DNA from: Nocardioides albus
GTDB lineage: Bacteria > Actinomycetota > Actinomycetes > Propionibacteriales > Nocardioidaceae
Direction of reading: 5' to 3'
Length of the DNA: 64,000 nucleotides
Assembly (NCBI RefSeq): GCF_014648255.1
Contig: NZ_BMQT01000003.1
Span: forward strand, 62,001 to 126,000
Part shown: piece by piece, positions 15,288 through 24,504 of the stretch
Layout of the letters: every line of letters begins with the position of its first letter
Position numbering within the stretch: the stretch's first letter is position 1
Notes under the pieces: model-generated
What the model was told of the DNA's origin: nothing
Seen by the model: the letters and a program-made list of their open reading frames with translations, nothing else
The model's database searches: none
Translations under genes and position numbers: made by a program

Positions 15288-16574
15288 TCAGGCGCAGGGT
15301 CGGTACCTCGGCTCGCTGTAGACCTTGTGGGTCGCCTTCGAGCTGTTCCACATCTTGTTGAACCGATCGGTGTAGGCGTTGTAGTAGGTCTTCGAGGTGA
15401 AGCGGAAGGTGACCTCGTCGTTGCTGAACGACGGCGGCGACCAGTTCTCCGAACCGGTCCAGACGCTGTTCGTGCCCCGGCCGCCGAAGCTGCCGTTGAC
15501 GCTCATCCACTTGTAGTGGGAGTAGCAGCGCGAGCCATAGACGATGTTGTCACCGCTCGTCGACTTCTTCTGACCCCAGTCCCAGGCGGCGTCGCGCACC
15601 GGGATGCCGACCCGCTTGAGCTTGCGGTAGACCGTGTCGCTGGTGACCGAGCCGATCGCCCGGACCACGCAGCCGCGCTTCTTCAGCCGGACGACCTCGT
15701 CGGCGATGCGCTCGCCACGGCGGCTGTACCACGCGTACATGTGGATCCGCAGGATCGTCTTGCCCTTGGTGCCGTAGCCCTTCGGCGCACGGCAGCCCAC
15801 GCGGCGCAGACGGTCGATCACCCGGTCGCCGGAGCCGCGGGCGTAGACCTCTTCGCTGGTCGCCCCGGGACGAGTGCGCTGGAACCCGACAGAGGTCCCG
15901 CCACCGGTCCACGACACGTAACGCGGCGTCGCCTTCCGGTCGGCCTTGAGCTCGTTGAACATCCGCAGCCAGGTCCGCCACAGGCTGGCGCTCGCGTAGA
16001 TCGTCTGGGCGTCGTTCCACTGGGAACCGGCCGCACCACCACCGAGATTGCCGGAGCTGTTGATCACGATGTTGCGCTTGGAGCCGACCTGGGTGAACGA
16101 GTGGATCTTGATGTGCAGGTTGCCCTTGCTGTATCCACGGCAGGCGCCGGCGCAGCCGTAGATGAAGCTCGGCCGGTGACGCTTGGTGCCGAGGGTCGCA
16201 GCCAGCTTCCGCTCGCCGCTGCTCCACATCTTCCGGTTGACCAGGATCTGCACGTGGACGCCGCGCTTGTGTGCGGCGATCAGCTGGTTGACGGTGTCAC
16301 CGCGGTCGAGGTTATAGGTCACGAACCGGATGTACGACCCTCGCACCGAGTAACGGATGCTGTTGTTGATCCGGCTGACGACCGCGTTGCGCTGCGCCGC
16401 CGAGCCGGTCGGGTTGTTGAAGAACGGGCCCGCGGGCGGCGACCAGGGCGCCGCCGTCGCCGGCGTCGAGACCACCGACATCGTCGCCATGACCAACGCC
16501 GCAACACAACCCGCCACCGCCGAGGCGATCGAGATTCTCCGGGTCGTCTTCGACCTCAGCAAATTGACCCACAT
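15288..16574 (-). CDS. Secreted phospholipase D-like protein
   Basis: 428 residues. The N-terminus (MWVNLLRSKTTRRISIASAVAG, then a hydrophobic stretch and TPATAAPW) is a signal peptide, possibly Tat because of the twin Arg. Two PLD-like repeats: NLHIKIHSFT near residue 155 and CYSHYKWMSVNGSFGGRGTNSVWTGSENWS near residue 355. Each has the H-x-K part of HKD and the second also the downstream SEN element, but the Asp four residues on is missing from both. Phosphodiesterase/nuclease activity is therefore possible but unproven. A TATAGT -10-like box on the minus strand (16582-16587) is very close to the ATG, suggesting a short or absent leader. Confidence 0.8.
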   Translation of the reverse strand: MWVNLLRSKTTRRISIASAVAGCVAALVMATMSVVSTPATAAPWSPPAGPFFNNPTGSAAQRNAVVSRINNSIRYSVRGSYIRFVTYNLDRGDTVNQLIAAHKRGVHVQILVNRKMWSSGERKLAATLGTKRHRPSFIYGCAGACRGYSKGNLHIKIHSFTQVGSKRNIVINSSGNLGGGAAGSQWNDAQTIYASASLWRTWLRMFNELKADRKATPRYVSWTGGGTSVGFQRTRPGATSEEVYARGSGDRVIDRLRRVGCRAPKGYGTKGKTILRIHMYAWYSRRGERIADEVVRLKKRGCVVRAIGSVTSDTVYRKLKRVGIPVRDAAWDWGQKKSTSGDNIVYGSRCYSHYKWMSVNGSFGGRGTNSVWTGSENWSPPSFSNDEVTFRFTSKTYYNAYTDRFNKMWNSSKATHKVYSEPRYRPCA

Positions 16575-16642
16575 GGCCCCGGACTATACCCAGCGATGTA
16601 TCTCCCAGGCGACAATTCGCCGAACATGACACCAAACAGTAA

Positions 16643-16680
16643 AAAACCCGTCTCCAAGCCGATGCTTGGAGACGGGTTTT
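16643..16680 (-). terminator. Strong intrinsic terminator after etfBA
   Basis: A 17-bp perfect stem with tetraloop: AAAACCCGTCTCCAAGC (16643-16659), CGAT, then the complement (16664-16680). Read on the minus strand it ends with a run of six T, so it would terminate etfBA transcripts before the PLD-like gene. Confidence 0.85.
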
Positions 16681-16735
16681 CGGGACGTACGTCCCGGGTT
16701 GTCAGCCCGGCCGCCTTCGGCGGCGGGACTTCCTC
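16681..16735. repeat. Cluster of short inverted repeats between etfA and its terminator
   Basis: Three dyads follow one another: a 16-bp palindrome CGGGACGTACGTCCCG (16681-16696), CCGGG/CCCGG around TTGTCAG, and CCGCC-TTC-GGCGG. With the adjacent terminator this gives four hairpins in under 100 bases. It is probably a REP-like or mRNA 3'-end structure. Confidence 0.5.
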
Positions 16736-16780
16736 GCTCGGCGCGAGTACACGAGCAAGCTCGGCACTCGGCCTCGCTCG

Positions 16781-17734
16781 TCAGCCCTTAGCGGCCTTCA
16801 CCGCGTCGGTGACGGCCGGGAGAACGGTGTGCAGGTCGCCCACCACACCGAAGTCGACGAGCTCGAAGATCGGTGCCTCCTCGTCCTTGTTGACCGCGAC
16901 GATGGTCTTCGAGGTCTGCATACCGGCACGGTGCTGGATCGCACCGGAGATCCCGTTGGCCACGTAGAGCTGCGGGGAGACGGTCTTACCGGTCTGGCCG
17001 ACCTGGAAGGTGTGCGGCATCCAACCCGAGTCGACGGCGGCACGCGAGGCACCGACAGCGGCACCGAGCGCGTCGGCGAGACCCTCGACGGCAGAGAAGT
17101 CGCCGCCGGTGCCACGACCACCGGAGACCACGATCGCGGCCTCGGTCAGCTCGGGGCGACCGGAGGCCTTACGCGGCTGGGAGGCCACGATCTGGGCGGT
17201 CTTGGCGGCATCCGAGATGGTCACCTCGAACGGGGTGACCGCGGCGGCGCCGGCCTTCTCGACCGGAGCGGCCGAGTTGGGCTTGACCGTGATGATCGGG
17301 GTGCCCTTGGTGACCTTGCCCTTGACCGTGAAGTTGCCGGCGAAGACCGACTGGGTCGCCACACCGGACTCATCCAGGTCCACGGCGTCGGTGATCAGGC
17401 CGGAGTCGAGCTTGATCGCCAGCCGGGCGGCGACCTCCTTGTTCTCCGCGGAGGAAGGCAGCAGGATCGCTGCCGGGGAGGCGGTGCCGGCCAGCTGCGC
17501 GAGCGCCTCGGCCTTCGGGGCGACCAGGTAGCCCTTGATCTGGGCGTCGTCGATGACGTACACCTTCTCGGCGCCGTAGCCCTTGACGGCCTCCGCGGCA
17601 CCAGCGGCGCCGTCGGCACCGCCGATGTAGACAGCGGACGGCTCGCCGAGCTTGGCGGCCAGGGTCAGCAGCTCGTAGGTCGGCTTCTTGACCTGACCAG
17701 CTACGTGGTCGATGAGAACGAGAACTTCAGCCAT
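16781..17734 (-). CDS. etfA: Electron transfer flavoprotein alpha subunit
   Basis: FAD-carrying subunit that takes electrons from acyl-CoA (and other) dehydrogenases. 317 residues. The C-terminal FAD signature is QLYVANGISGAIQHRAGMQTSKTIVAVNKDEEAPIFELVDFGVVGD. VVSGGRGTGGDFSAVEGLADALGAAVGASRAAVDSGW is also conserved. It follows etfB by 22 nt in the same direction. Its connection with the acyl-CoA genes in this window is supported by the operator-like palindrome upstream of etfB. Confidence 0.97.
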   Translation of the reverse strand: MAEVLVLIDHVAGQVKKPTYELLTLAAKLGEPSAVYIGGADGAAGAAEAVKGYGAEKVYVIDDAQIKGYLVAPKAEALAQLAGTASPAAILLPSSAENKEVAARLAIKLDSGLITDAVDLDESGVATQSVFAGNFTVKGKVTKGTPIITVKPNSAAPVEKAGAAAVTPFEVTISDAAKTAQIVASQPRKASGRPELTEAAIVVSGGRGTGGDFSAVEGLADALGAAVGASRAAVDSGWMPHTFQVGQTGKTVSPQLYVANGISGAIQHRAGMQTSKTIVAVNKDEEAPIFELVDFGVVGDLHTVLPAVTDAVKAAKG

Positions 17735-17756
17735 GATTCAAAATCCTTTCTCGGCC

Positions 17757-18548
17757 TCAGATGAACTTCTTGGACGCGAGGAACTCGGCCAGCGCCTTGG
17801 CGCCCGAGCCGTCCTCGTCGGTGACGATCTCACCAGCGGTACGCGGCGGACGGGCCGCCGTCTCCTCGACCGCCGTGTAGGCGGCACCGAGGCCGACCTG
17901 GCCGGCGTCGACACCGAGGTCGGCCAGCGACCACGTCTCCAGCGGCTTCTTCTTGGCCGCCATGATGCCCTTGAACGACGGGTAGCGGGCCTCGCCCGAC
18001 TGGTCGGTCACCGAGAGGACCAGCGGCAGCGTGCCGCCGATGACCTCGGTGGCGACGTCGCCGTCACGCTTGATGCGGATCTGGTCGCCCTGGGTCTCGA
18101 CGACCGAGGCCAGGGTGACCTGCGGCAGGCCGAGGCGCTCGGCGAGCATCGCCGGGACGACGCTCATGCCGGCATCGGTCGAAGCCAGGCCGCCGACCAC
18201 GAGGTCGACCGGGCCGAGCTTCTCGATCGCCTTCGCGAGCACCAGCGAGGTGGCGATCGAGTCGGAGCCGGCGATCGCGTCGTCGACGACGTGGACGCCC
18301 TTGTCGGCGCCCATCTGCAGCGCCTTGCGCACAGCAGCCTCGGCGGCCTGGGGACCAACGGTCAGCGCGGTGACGGTGATCTCCTCGCCGTCACGCTTCT
18401 CCTTGATCTGCAACGACTGCTCGACCGCGTACTCATCGAGCTCGGAGAGCAGACCGTCGACGTTCACGCGGTCGACGGTGAAGTCGTCCTCGAACTGCCG
18501 GTCCGCGGTCGCGTCCGGTACGTACTTCACAAGCACAACAATGTTCAT
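17757..18548 (-). CDS. etfB: Electron transfer flavoprotein beta subunit
   Basis: 263 residues. Typical MNIVVLVKYVPDATADRQF start, AVEQSLQIKEK and the AMP-binding region GADKGVHVVDDAIAGSDSIATSLVLAKAIEKLGPVDLVVGG. DAGMSVVPAMLAERLGLPQVT is conserved. First gene of etfBA. Confidence 0.97.
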   Translation of the reverse strand: MNIVVLVKYVPDATADRQFEDDFTVDRVNVDGLLSELDEYAVEQSLQIKEKRDGEEITVTALTVGPQAAEAAVRKALQMGADKGVHVVDDAIAGSDSIATSLVLAKAIEKLGPVDLVVGGLASTDAGMSVVPAMLAERLGLPQVTLASVVETQGDQIRIKRDGDVATEVIGGTLPLVLSVTDQSGEARYPSFKGIMAAKKKPLETWSLADLGVDAGQVGLGAAYTAVEETAARPPRTAGEIVTDEDGSGAKALAEFLASKKFI

Positions 18549-18599
18549 GATGGTGCGGCCTTGCCGGCCCCTCCTGGAATGGTCGTAGTTCGCCAGCGA

Positions 18600-18617
18600 T
18601 GTTACCGGTCAGTCACA
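18600..18617. promoter_or_regulatory. Imperfect GTTAC/GT-AC palindrome upstream of etfBA
   Basis: TGTTACC-GGTC-AGTCACA fits the GGTTACT-N4-AGTAACC pattern of 34011-34032, with one inner mismatch (C for A) and outer differences. It lies 52 bases upstream of the etfB ATG. It is the weakest of the five copies, but spacing and position agree. Confidence 0.4.
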
Positions 18618-18659
18618 TATGGACGACAGGTGCCTTCGCGTTGAGAATGTCACATGCGG

Positions 18660-19004
18660 TCATGGCCGGATGAAACCAGCCACGATCCGGCCGACGATCA
18701 GCCAGGCCAGAGCGCCGATACCCCAGTTGAAGAGCGCGTTCTTGGTGACCGCGTCCTCGCCGCCGAACTGCTTGATGCCGTTCTCGCGCGAGAACAGGCC
18801 CAGATCGGCCACGTCGGCCGCATCGAGCACGAAGGCGACGAGCGTGTTGCTCTGATTGGCGTCGAGCGCGATCAGCAGAGCGCCGATCGCCAGCGCCAGG
18901 GCGGCGATCAACGCGATCACCCAGACCACTCTGGAGGCGTAGGACCGGACGGTCTTGACCATGCCCGGACCGGAGGACGTCTTGGTGTCGGACACGAGAG
19001 TCAC
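18660..19004 (-). CDS. Small membrane protein (about 114 aa)
   Basis: The sequence runs TLVSDTKTSSGPGMVKTVRSYAS, then a strong membrane helix (VVWVIALIAALALAIGALLIALDA), a polar-hydrophobic stretch (LVAFVLDAADVADLGLFSRENG) and a second helix (NWGIGALAWLIVGRIVAGFIRP). The layout resembles small actinobacterial membrane proteins of unknown role. The GTG at 19004 overlaps the enoyl-CoA hydratase stop by GTGA; a GTG at 18995 is an alternative. Co-translation with the hydratase is likely. Confidence 0.75.
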   Translation of the reverse strand: MTLVSDTKTSSGPGMVKTVRSYASRVVWVIALIAALALAIGALLIALDANQSNTLVAFVLDAADVADLGLFSRENGIKQFGGEDAVTKNALFNWGIGALAWLIVGRIVAGFIRP

Positions 19005-19780
19005 TTCCCTTCGAAGTTGGCTTTGCCCGGGCCGTTCTCGAGGAACGACCCCATCCCGATCTGGGAGTCCTGCGTCGCGAACACGCCGGCGAACTGCTGC
19101 TGCTCGATGGCCAGCCCGGTGGCGAGGTCCACCCCGAGCCCCTTGTCGATCGCCGTCTTCGCCGCCGCCAGGGCGTACGGGGCCGCCTTCTTGAACTGGC
19201 TCGCCCACGCGAGCGCCTCCTCGTAGACCGAGGCCGCCGGCACGAGCCGGTCGGCCAAGCCGATAGCAAGCGCCTCGTCTGCCTTGACGAAGCGGCCCGA
19301 GAAGATCAGATCCTTGGCCTTGGACGGCCCGACCAGCCGCGCCAGCCGCTGGGTGCCCCCGGCACCGGGGATGATGCCGAGCAGGACCTCCGGCTGACCG
19401 AAGGTGGCGTCGTCGGCGGCGATCCGGAAGTCGGCGGCGAGCGCGAGCTCGCATCCGCCGCCCAGTGCGTAACCGGTCACCGCGGCCACCACCGGCTTGG
19501 GGATCTCCGCGACAGCCGTCACCGCTGCTTGGACACCGGCGACCCGCTTGGCCATCTCGGAGTAGGAGAGGCCGGCCATCTCCTTGACGTCGTTGCCGGC
19601 GGCGAACAGCCGCTCGCCGCCGTAGACGACCACCGCTCGTACGTCGTCGTCGGCTGCCGCCTCGGTTGCTACCTCGAGCAGCTCGGCCTGCACCTGGAAG
19701 CTGATCGCGTTCATCTTGGGACGGTCGAGTCGGATCGTGCCGACGCCGTCCTCGACGGTGAGGTTGACGAAGTCACCCAT
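19001..19780 (-). CDS. Enoyl-CoA hydratase/isomerase family protein
   Basis: Crotonase-fold protein of 259 residues. It carries the oxyanion-hole GERLFAAGNDVKEM and the signature AVTGYALGGGCELALAADFRIA. Glu residues in GGCELAL and QPEVLLGIIPGAGGTQRL match the two catalytic glutamates of true hydratases. The likely reaction is reversible hydration of 2-enoyl-CoA (crotonyl-CoA to 3-hydroxybutyryl-CoA). Neighbouring etfBA and the distant thiolase/HAD/Ccr genes fit acyl-CoA metabolism. Confidence 0.93.
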   Translation of the reverse strand: MGDFVNLTVEDGVGTIRLDRPKMNAISFQVQAELLEVATEAAADDDVRAVVVYGGERLFAAGNDVKEMAGLSYSEMAKRVAGVQAAVTAVAEIPKPVVAAVTGYALGGGCELALAADFRIAADDATFGQPEVLLGIIPGAGGTQRLARLVGPSKAKDLIFSGRFVKADEALAIGLADRLVPAASVYEEALAWASQFKKAAPYALAAAKTAIDKGLGVDLATGLAIEQQQFAGVFATQDSQIGMGSFLENGPGKANFEGK

Positions 19781-19919
19781 CGTGGCGCTCCCTGTCTGTG
19801 AAGGCGGTTACATGTGTCCGGAACCCTATCGGGTGCCTGGGACGTCTCGTGTGCCGGTTCGCGGTACAGGCGTTGCGTGTATCGCGTAACCCCAGCCGGT
19901 AAAGGGACGTTTGGCCCAT

Positions 19920-22900
19920 ATGACCGCAACACGTTCCAGCCGCGCCCGGGTGGGCATCGGTGCCGCGCTGAGCCTCGCCCTCGGCGCCTTCGTGCTGGCG
20001 ACGCCGGTCTCGGGTGCCGCGCTCTCCACCACTGACAACACCGACAACGCAGACGACACGACCGAGACGGCCCGCTCCGGTGGGCTGCTCGGCCACGAGG
20101 CCGACACCGGCCTGGACGTACGCGACCGCGTGCTGCCCACCCCGGCCCAGGAGTCCGCCGCCAAGGCCCTGGACGCCGTCGACATCCGCTGGAACGCCCA
20201 CGGCACGCCGACATCGTTGATCACCTCGGACGGCGTGCTGGCCCCCGCCGGATCGTCCGACCCCGTCGCGGCAGCTCGCGGGTTCCTCGAGGACAACGCG
20301 GAGGTCTTCGGGCTCTCGGCGAGCCGGTTGGACGGCCTCGAGCTGGTCAGCGACCAGAAGCTGGCCGCCGGCGGCGGCCATGCGGTGCTCTTCCGGCAGG
20401 CCTACGACGGCCTGCCGGCAGCGACCGAGGGTCTGGTCACCGTCGGAGTCGCTGACGGGGACATCGCCTACGTCTCCTCGTCGCTGTCGAAGGTGACCGG
20501 GAGCGTCGCGGAGGCGAAGCTCAGCCCGACCGAGGCGTGGCTGAAGGCGGCGGCCGCGGCCGGGCGGCCGATCACCGGCTCGAAGACCGGCGAGATCGTG
20601 ACCGACGCCGCCGCGAAGCTGACCGACTGGACGAAGCTGACGGTGCCCGGCCTCGCCACCGACCAGCTGGTGCGGTTGCGCGCGCTCCCGGTCCCCGGTG
20701 AGGGCGTACGTCCCGTCTTCCAGGCCACCGTCGTCGACTCCGCCGCCGCGACCCTGCTCGGACAGACGGTGCTGGTCGACGCGGTCACCGGCGAGGTGCT
20801 CCTGCGTCGCGACAACGTCGACCACGAGAACGACATCGAGGGACCGTTCGCCGGCACGGCGCTCAACGCCTGCGGGCCGAAGCACCCCTTCGAGATCGCC
20901 GACGACAAGACCCGCACGCTGGCCGCGGTCGCGGTCGGGCTGCCGGCCGACGACTTCACCGTGAAGCTCTTCGCCCCGGACGGGAAGCTGCTGGTGGAGG
21001 GTGACCTGCTCACCAGCCCCGAGACGGCGACCTACACCGCGGAGAAGATCGACCCCGGGACGTACGCGGTCCAGGTCTGTCCCTTCGACGACTCGCTCCT
21101 CGTCGGCAGCTACACGGTCACCGTCGCGTCCTCCGATGCCGGCGCGGAGACCGGTGACCTGCCGGGCAGCAACCCGCGCTGGTCCTACTTCCCCGGCACG
21201 CCGGACGCCGCCTCGACCGGCGGTGACGCGGTTCCCGCCAACGACGTGATCGCGTGCTGGACCAAGGTCGCCGAGTGCACCGGGCCGGAGCTGAAGAGCC
21301 TGGCCAACGCCGGTCCCTGGGACACGCTGCTCAACACGACCGTCGGCGTGCCGAGCCTGACCACGATCGGCAACAACGCCAACACCCACGAGGGCTGGCT
21401 CTCGCCGCTGGCCGCCGGTGGCCTCGAGCAGGCGCCCGTCTCGCCGGTGCGCGACTACACCGGGAAGTTCACCGACGCCTGGAACAATTCGAAGTGCTCG
21501 CCGACGACCCTGGTCCCCGGCGGCAACGACGTGAACTACGTGGTCGGGAACCTCTTCGCCAGCCACAACCGGATGCATGACTGGTCCTACTTCCTCGGCT
21601 TCACCGAGGAGAACTACAACCTGCAGACCGACAACCTCGGCCGTGGCGGTCGCGGTCTCGACGCCGAGGTCGGCAACGCGCAGGCCGCCGCGCTCGACTC
21701 GCAGGTCATCGAGCAGAGCGGGCTGCTGACCGGCCGCAACAACGCCAACCAGCTGACCCTGATGGACGGCGTTCCGGGTGTCACCAACCAATACCTCTTC
21801 CAGCCCGCCGCCGGCGCCTTCTACGCACCCTGCACCGACGGGTCGCTGGACTTCGGGATCGTGGGCCACGAGTACACCCACGCCATCTCCAACCGGATGG
21901 TCGGTGGTCCCGACGACGGCCTGACCTCGGAGCAGGGCGGCGCGATGGGTGAGTCCTGGAGCGACCTGGCCGCGGCCGAGCACATGTTCGCCCACGACCT
22001 CTACAACGGCGGCAGCCCGTGGGCCGTCGGCTCCTACGCCACCGGCAACACCGACATCGCGATCCGCGACTTCGCCATCGACGAGAACCCGCTCAACTTC
22101 TCCGACTACGGCTTCGACAGCACCGGGCCCGAGGTCCACGCCGACGGCGAGATCTGGAATGGGACGATGTGGTCGGTCCGGCAGGCGCTGGTCGACAAGT
22201 ACGACGCCACTCATCCCTACGCCGACAAGGCACTGCAGCGGCGCTGCTCGGTGGGCACCGCGTCCGCCTCCCCGCTGGCGCCGGACCACTGCCCCGGCAA
22301 CCGCCGCTGGATCCAGCTGGTCTTCGACTCGTTCCTGCTCCAGCAGGGTGCGACCTCGATGCTGGACGCCCGCGACGCCTTCCTCGCCGCCGACCAGATG
22401 CGCTTCGGCGGCGCCAACCGCCAGGTGATCGCCGATGCGTTCGCCCGGCGCGGCATGGGCCAGTACGCCACCACGACCGCCGACGACCACGAGCCGACCC
22501 CGAGCTTCGCCTCGCCGGCTTCGCGCAACGTCAAGGTCACCTTCAGCGCGCCGGCGCCTGGGAAGGTCTACGTCGGCCGCTTCGAGGCGCGGGCGACCCC
22601 GATCGCCGACACGCTCTCCAACACCGCGCTCGGGTCGGTGGCTCACTTCGTGCCGGGGACGTACGACCTCCTCTACGTCTCCGCCACCGGGGGCGCCCAG
22701 CGCAAGACAGTCACGGTCTCCCCCGCGGAGATCACCAAGACCGTCTCGTTCGCGACCGGGACCAACCTGGCCGCGGCCGCCAACGGAGCCAAGGTGCTCT
22801 CCTCGACCGAGGGCTCCCGCAACCCGGCAGCCCTGATCGACGGCACCGAGGCCACCAACTGGGGTGGGGTGACCGCGGACAACGTGGACGCCATCACGCC

Positions 22901-23339
22901 CTCGATCGCCGTCGACCTGGCCGGCGGGACGCGCACCGTGAAGACGGTCAACGTCAGCGCCTACCTGTCGCCGGCCACCGACACGGACGCCGACTCAGGA
23001 TCGCGCTTCACCGCACTCCGGAAGTTCGCACTGGAGGCATGCGTCTCCGCCTGCGACACGGCCGGCGCGACCTGGAAGCGCTTCTACACCTCGGCCGACG
23101 ACGCCTTCCCCGGAAAGCGCCCCAGGCCGGTAGCGCCCAACCTCAACCTGCGCCCCTTCGACGTTCCCGACACGTCCGCCGCGGCGGTCCGTCTGGTGGC
23201 GTTGGAGAACCAGTGCACGGGCTATGTCGGCTATGCCGGTGAGCAGGACGCTGACCCGCTCACCACGACCGACTGCAAGACCGGCTCCGACCGCGGCACG
23301 ATCGTCCACGCGGCCGAGCTGCAGGTCTTCGGGCAGTAG
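19920..23339 (+). CDS. Secreted M36-family (fungalysin) zinc metalloprotease with C-terminal discoidin-like domain
   Basis: About 1139 residues. Signal peptide (MTATRSSRARVGIGAALSLALGAFVLATPVSGAA). A fungalysin/thermolysin-type propeptide covers roughly residues 40-300. The peptidase domain carries HEYTH at 650-654 and the third zinc ligand Glu678 in GESWSD. A C-terminal part from about 940 (TNLAAAANGAKVLSSTEGS...ALIDGTEATNWGG) resembles F5/8-type C carbohydrate-binding modules and contains paired cysteines. The ATG at 19920 is taken; a TTG at 19911, closer to AAAGGGA, would add three residues. A monocistronic unit ended by a long hairpin. It probably digests extracellular protein. Confidence 0.93.
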   Translation: MTATRSSRARVGIGAALSLALGAFVLATPVSGAALSTTDNTDNADDTTETARSGGLLGHEADTGLDVRDRVLPTPAQESAAKALDAVDIRWNAHGTPTSLITSDGVLAPAGSSDPVAAARGFLEDNAEVFGLSASRLDGLELVSDQKLAAGGGHAVLFRQAYDGLPAATEGLVTVGVADGDIAYVSSSLSKVTGSVAEAKLSPTEAWLKAAAAAGRPITGSKTGEIVTDAAAKLTDWTKLTVPGLATDQLVRLRALPVPGEGVRPVFQATVVDSAAATLLGQTVLVDAVTGEVLLRRDNVDHENDIEGPFAGTALNACGPKHPFEIADDKTRTLAAVAVGLPADDFTVKLFAPDGKLLVEGDLLTSPETATYTAEKIDPGTYAVQVCPFDDSLLVGSYTVTVASSDAGAETGDLPGSNPRWSYFPGTPDAASTGGDAVPANDVIACWTKVAECTGPELKSLANAGPWDTLLNTTVGVPSLTTIGNNANTHEGWLSPLAAGGLEQAPVSPVRDYTGKFTDAWNNSKCSPTTLVPGGNDVNYVVGNLFASHNRMHDWSYFLGFTEENYNLQTDNLGRGGRGLDAEVGNAQAAALDSQVIEQSGLLTGRNNANQLTLMDGVPGVTNQYLFQPAAGAFYAPCTDGSLDFGIVGHEYTHAISNRMVGGPDDGLTSEQGGAMGESWSDLAAAEHMFAHDLYNGGSPWAVGSYATGNTDIAIRDFAIDENPLNFSDYGFDSTGPEVHADGEIWNGTMWSVRQALVDKYDATHPYADKALQRRCSVGTASASPLAPDHCPGNRRWIQLVFDSFLLQQGATSMLDARDAFLAADQMRFGGANRQVIADAFARRGMGQYATTTADDHEPTPSFASPASRNVKVTFSAPAPGKVYVGRFEARATPIADTLSNTALGSVAHFVPGTYDLLYVSATGGAQRKTVTVSPAEITKTVSFATGTNLAAAANGAKVLSSTEGSRNPAALIDGTEATNWGGVTADNVDAITPSIAVDLAGGTRTVKTVNVSAYLSPATDTDADSGSRFTALRKFALEACVSACDTAGATWKRFYTSADDAFPGKRPRPVAPNLNLRPFDVPDTSAAAVRLVALENQCTGYVGYAGEQDADPLTTTDCKTGSDRGTIVHAAELQVFGQ

Positions 23340-23349
23340 CCGGACCCGC

Positions 23350-23385
23350 TTCTACCCTGGCGTCTCCGCCGACGCCAGGGTAGAA
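23350..23385 (+). terminator. Hairpin after the M36 protease gene
   Basis: A perfect 15-bp stem, TTCTACCCTGGCGTC at 23350-23364 and its complement at 23371-23385, with a 6-nt loop, beginning ten bases after the stop. There is no clear U-tract, as is common in actinobacteria. Confidence 0.65.
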
Positions 23386-23431
23386 CGGGACACAGCGGCG
23401 GGCGGGGGTCCTGCCGGTCTGGAGATCGACG

Positions 23432-24475
23432 ATGAAGGCTCTGAGGTACGTCACGATCGGCGCTGCGCCGGAGATCAGCGAGGTTCCGGTGCCGGAGCCG
23501 GGGCCCGGCCAGGTGCGGGTGAAGATCACCGCGGCCGGCGCCTGCCACTCCGACTCCTTCCTGATGGGCCTGGCGGAGGACGCCTGGCAGTCGTTCGGCT
23601 ACCCGCTGCCGATGACGCTCGGCCACGAGGGCGTCGGGGTCGTCGACGCCCTCGGCGAGGGGGCGCACGGGATCGAGCCCGGTGAGCCGGTGGCGATCTA
23701 CGGGCCGCAGGGCTGCGGCCGCTGCTACCCCTGCGCCCAGGGCAAGGAGAACTACTGCGAGCGCGCCGCCGAGCTCCACATCACCCCACCAGGCCTCGGC
23801 ACCGACGGGACCATGGCCGAGTACGTCCTCGTGCCGGACGCCCGCCACCTGCTGCCGCTCGGTGACCTCGACCCGGTCGCCAACGTGGCGCTCACCGACG
23901 CCGGCCTGACGCCCTACCACGCCATCAAGGGCTCGCTGCCCAAGCTGATCGCCGGCTCGACCGCCGTCGTGATCGGCGCGGGCGGCCTCGGCCACGTCGC
24001 GATCCAGCTGCTGCGGGCCCTCTCCCCCGCGACCGTGATCGCGCTCGACCTCAGCGAGGACAAGCTCGCCCTGGCCACCGACGTCGGCGCCCACCACGCC
24101 TTCCTGTCCGACAAGACGGCCGCCGACAACATCCGCAAGGTGGTCGGCGCCCGCGGCGCCACCGCCGTCTTCGACTTCGTCGGTGCCCAGCCGACCGTCG
24201 ACCTGGCCTCGTCCGTGATCGGCGTGGAGAGCGACCTGGTCATCGTCGGCATCGGCGCCGCCAACGCCCAGGTAGGCGCGCTCGCCAAGCCGTACGACGC
24301 GGCGATCCGGGCTCCGTACTGGGGCTCGCGCTCGGAGCTGATGGAGGTCTTCGACCTCGCCCGTGCCGGGCTCGTGCACGTGGAGACGGAGCGGTTCTCC
24401 CTGGACGAGGCACCGGAGGCGTACCGGAGGCTTCATGAAGGCACGCTTCGCGGCCGCGCCGTCGTCGTTCCCTGA
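23432..24475 (+). CDS. Zinc-dependent alcohol dehydrogenase (MDR family, NAD-type)
   Basis: 347 residues. Catalytic-zinc residues lie in GACHSDSF and GHEGVGVV. Structural-zinc cysteines are in CGRCYPCAQGKENYC. The Rossmann loop VVIGAGGLGHVAIQLL is followed by ALDLSEDKL, where Asp suggests NAD preference. The substrate is an alcohol or aldehyde not defined by the sequence. The ribosome site upstream of the ATG is weak. The gene stands alone between a terminator and a convergent MFS gene. Confidence 0.92.
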   Translation: MKALRYVTIGAAPEISEVPVPEPGPGQVRVKITAAGACHSDSFLMGLAEDAWQSFGYPLPMTLGHEGVGVVDALGEGAHGIEPGEPVAIYGPQGCGRCYPCAQGKENYCERAAELHITPPGLGTDGTMAEYVLVPDARHLLPLGDLDPVANVALTDAGLTPYHAIKGSLPKLIAGSTAVVIGAGGLGHVAIQLLRALSPATVIALDLSEDKLALATDVGAHHAFLSDKTAADNIRKVVGARGATAVFDFVGAQPTVDLASSVIGVESDLVIVGIGAANAQVGALAKPYDAAIRAPYWGSRSELMEVFDLARAGLVHVETERFSLDEAPEAYRRLHEGTLRGRAVVVP

Positions 24476-24504
24476 ACCGTTCTCGGAGCTGGGTGAAGCC
24501 GGCA

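Noticed and set aside
19802..19830. A GGTTAC half-site upstream of the enoyl-CoA hydratase as a sixth regulon operator
   Set aside because: Only one half fits; the second half (needed GTAACC) is absent.
19773..22646. A 957-codon minus-strand frame
   Set aside because: Antisense shadow of the M36 protease; composition is Val/Gly/Arg/Asp-rich with no motif.
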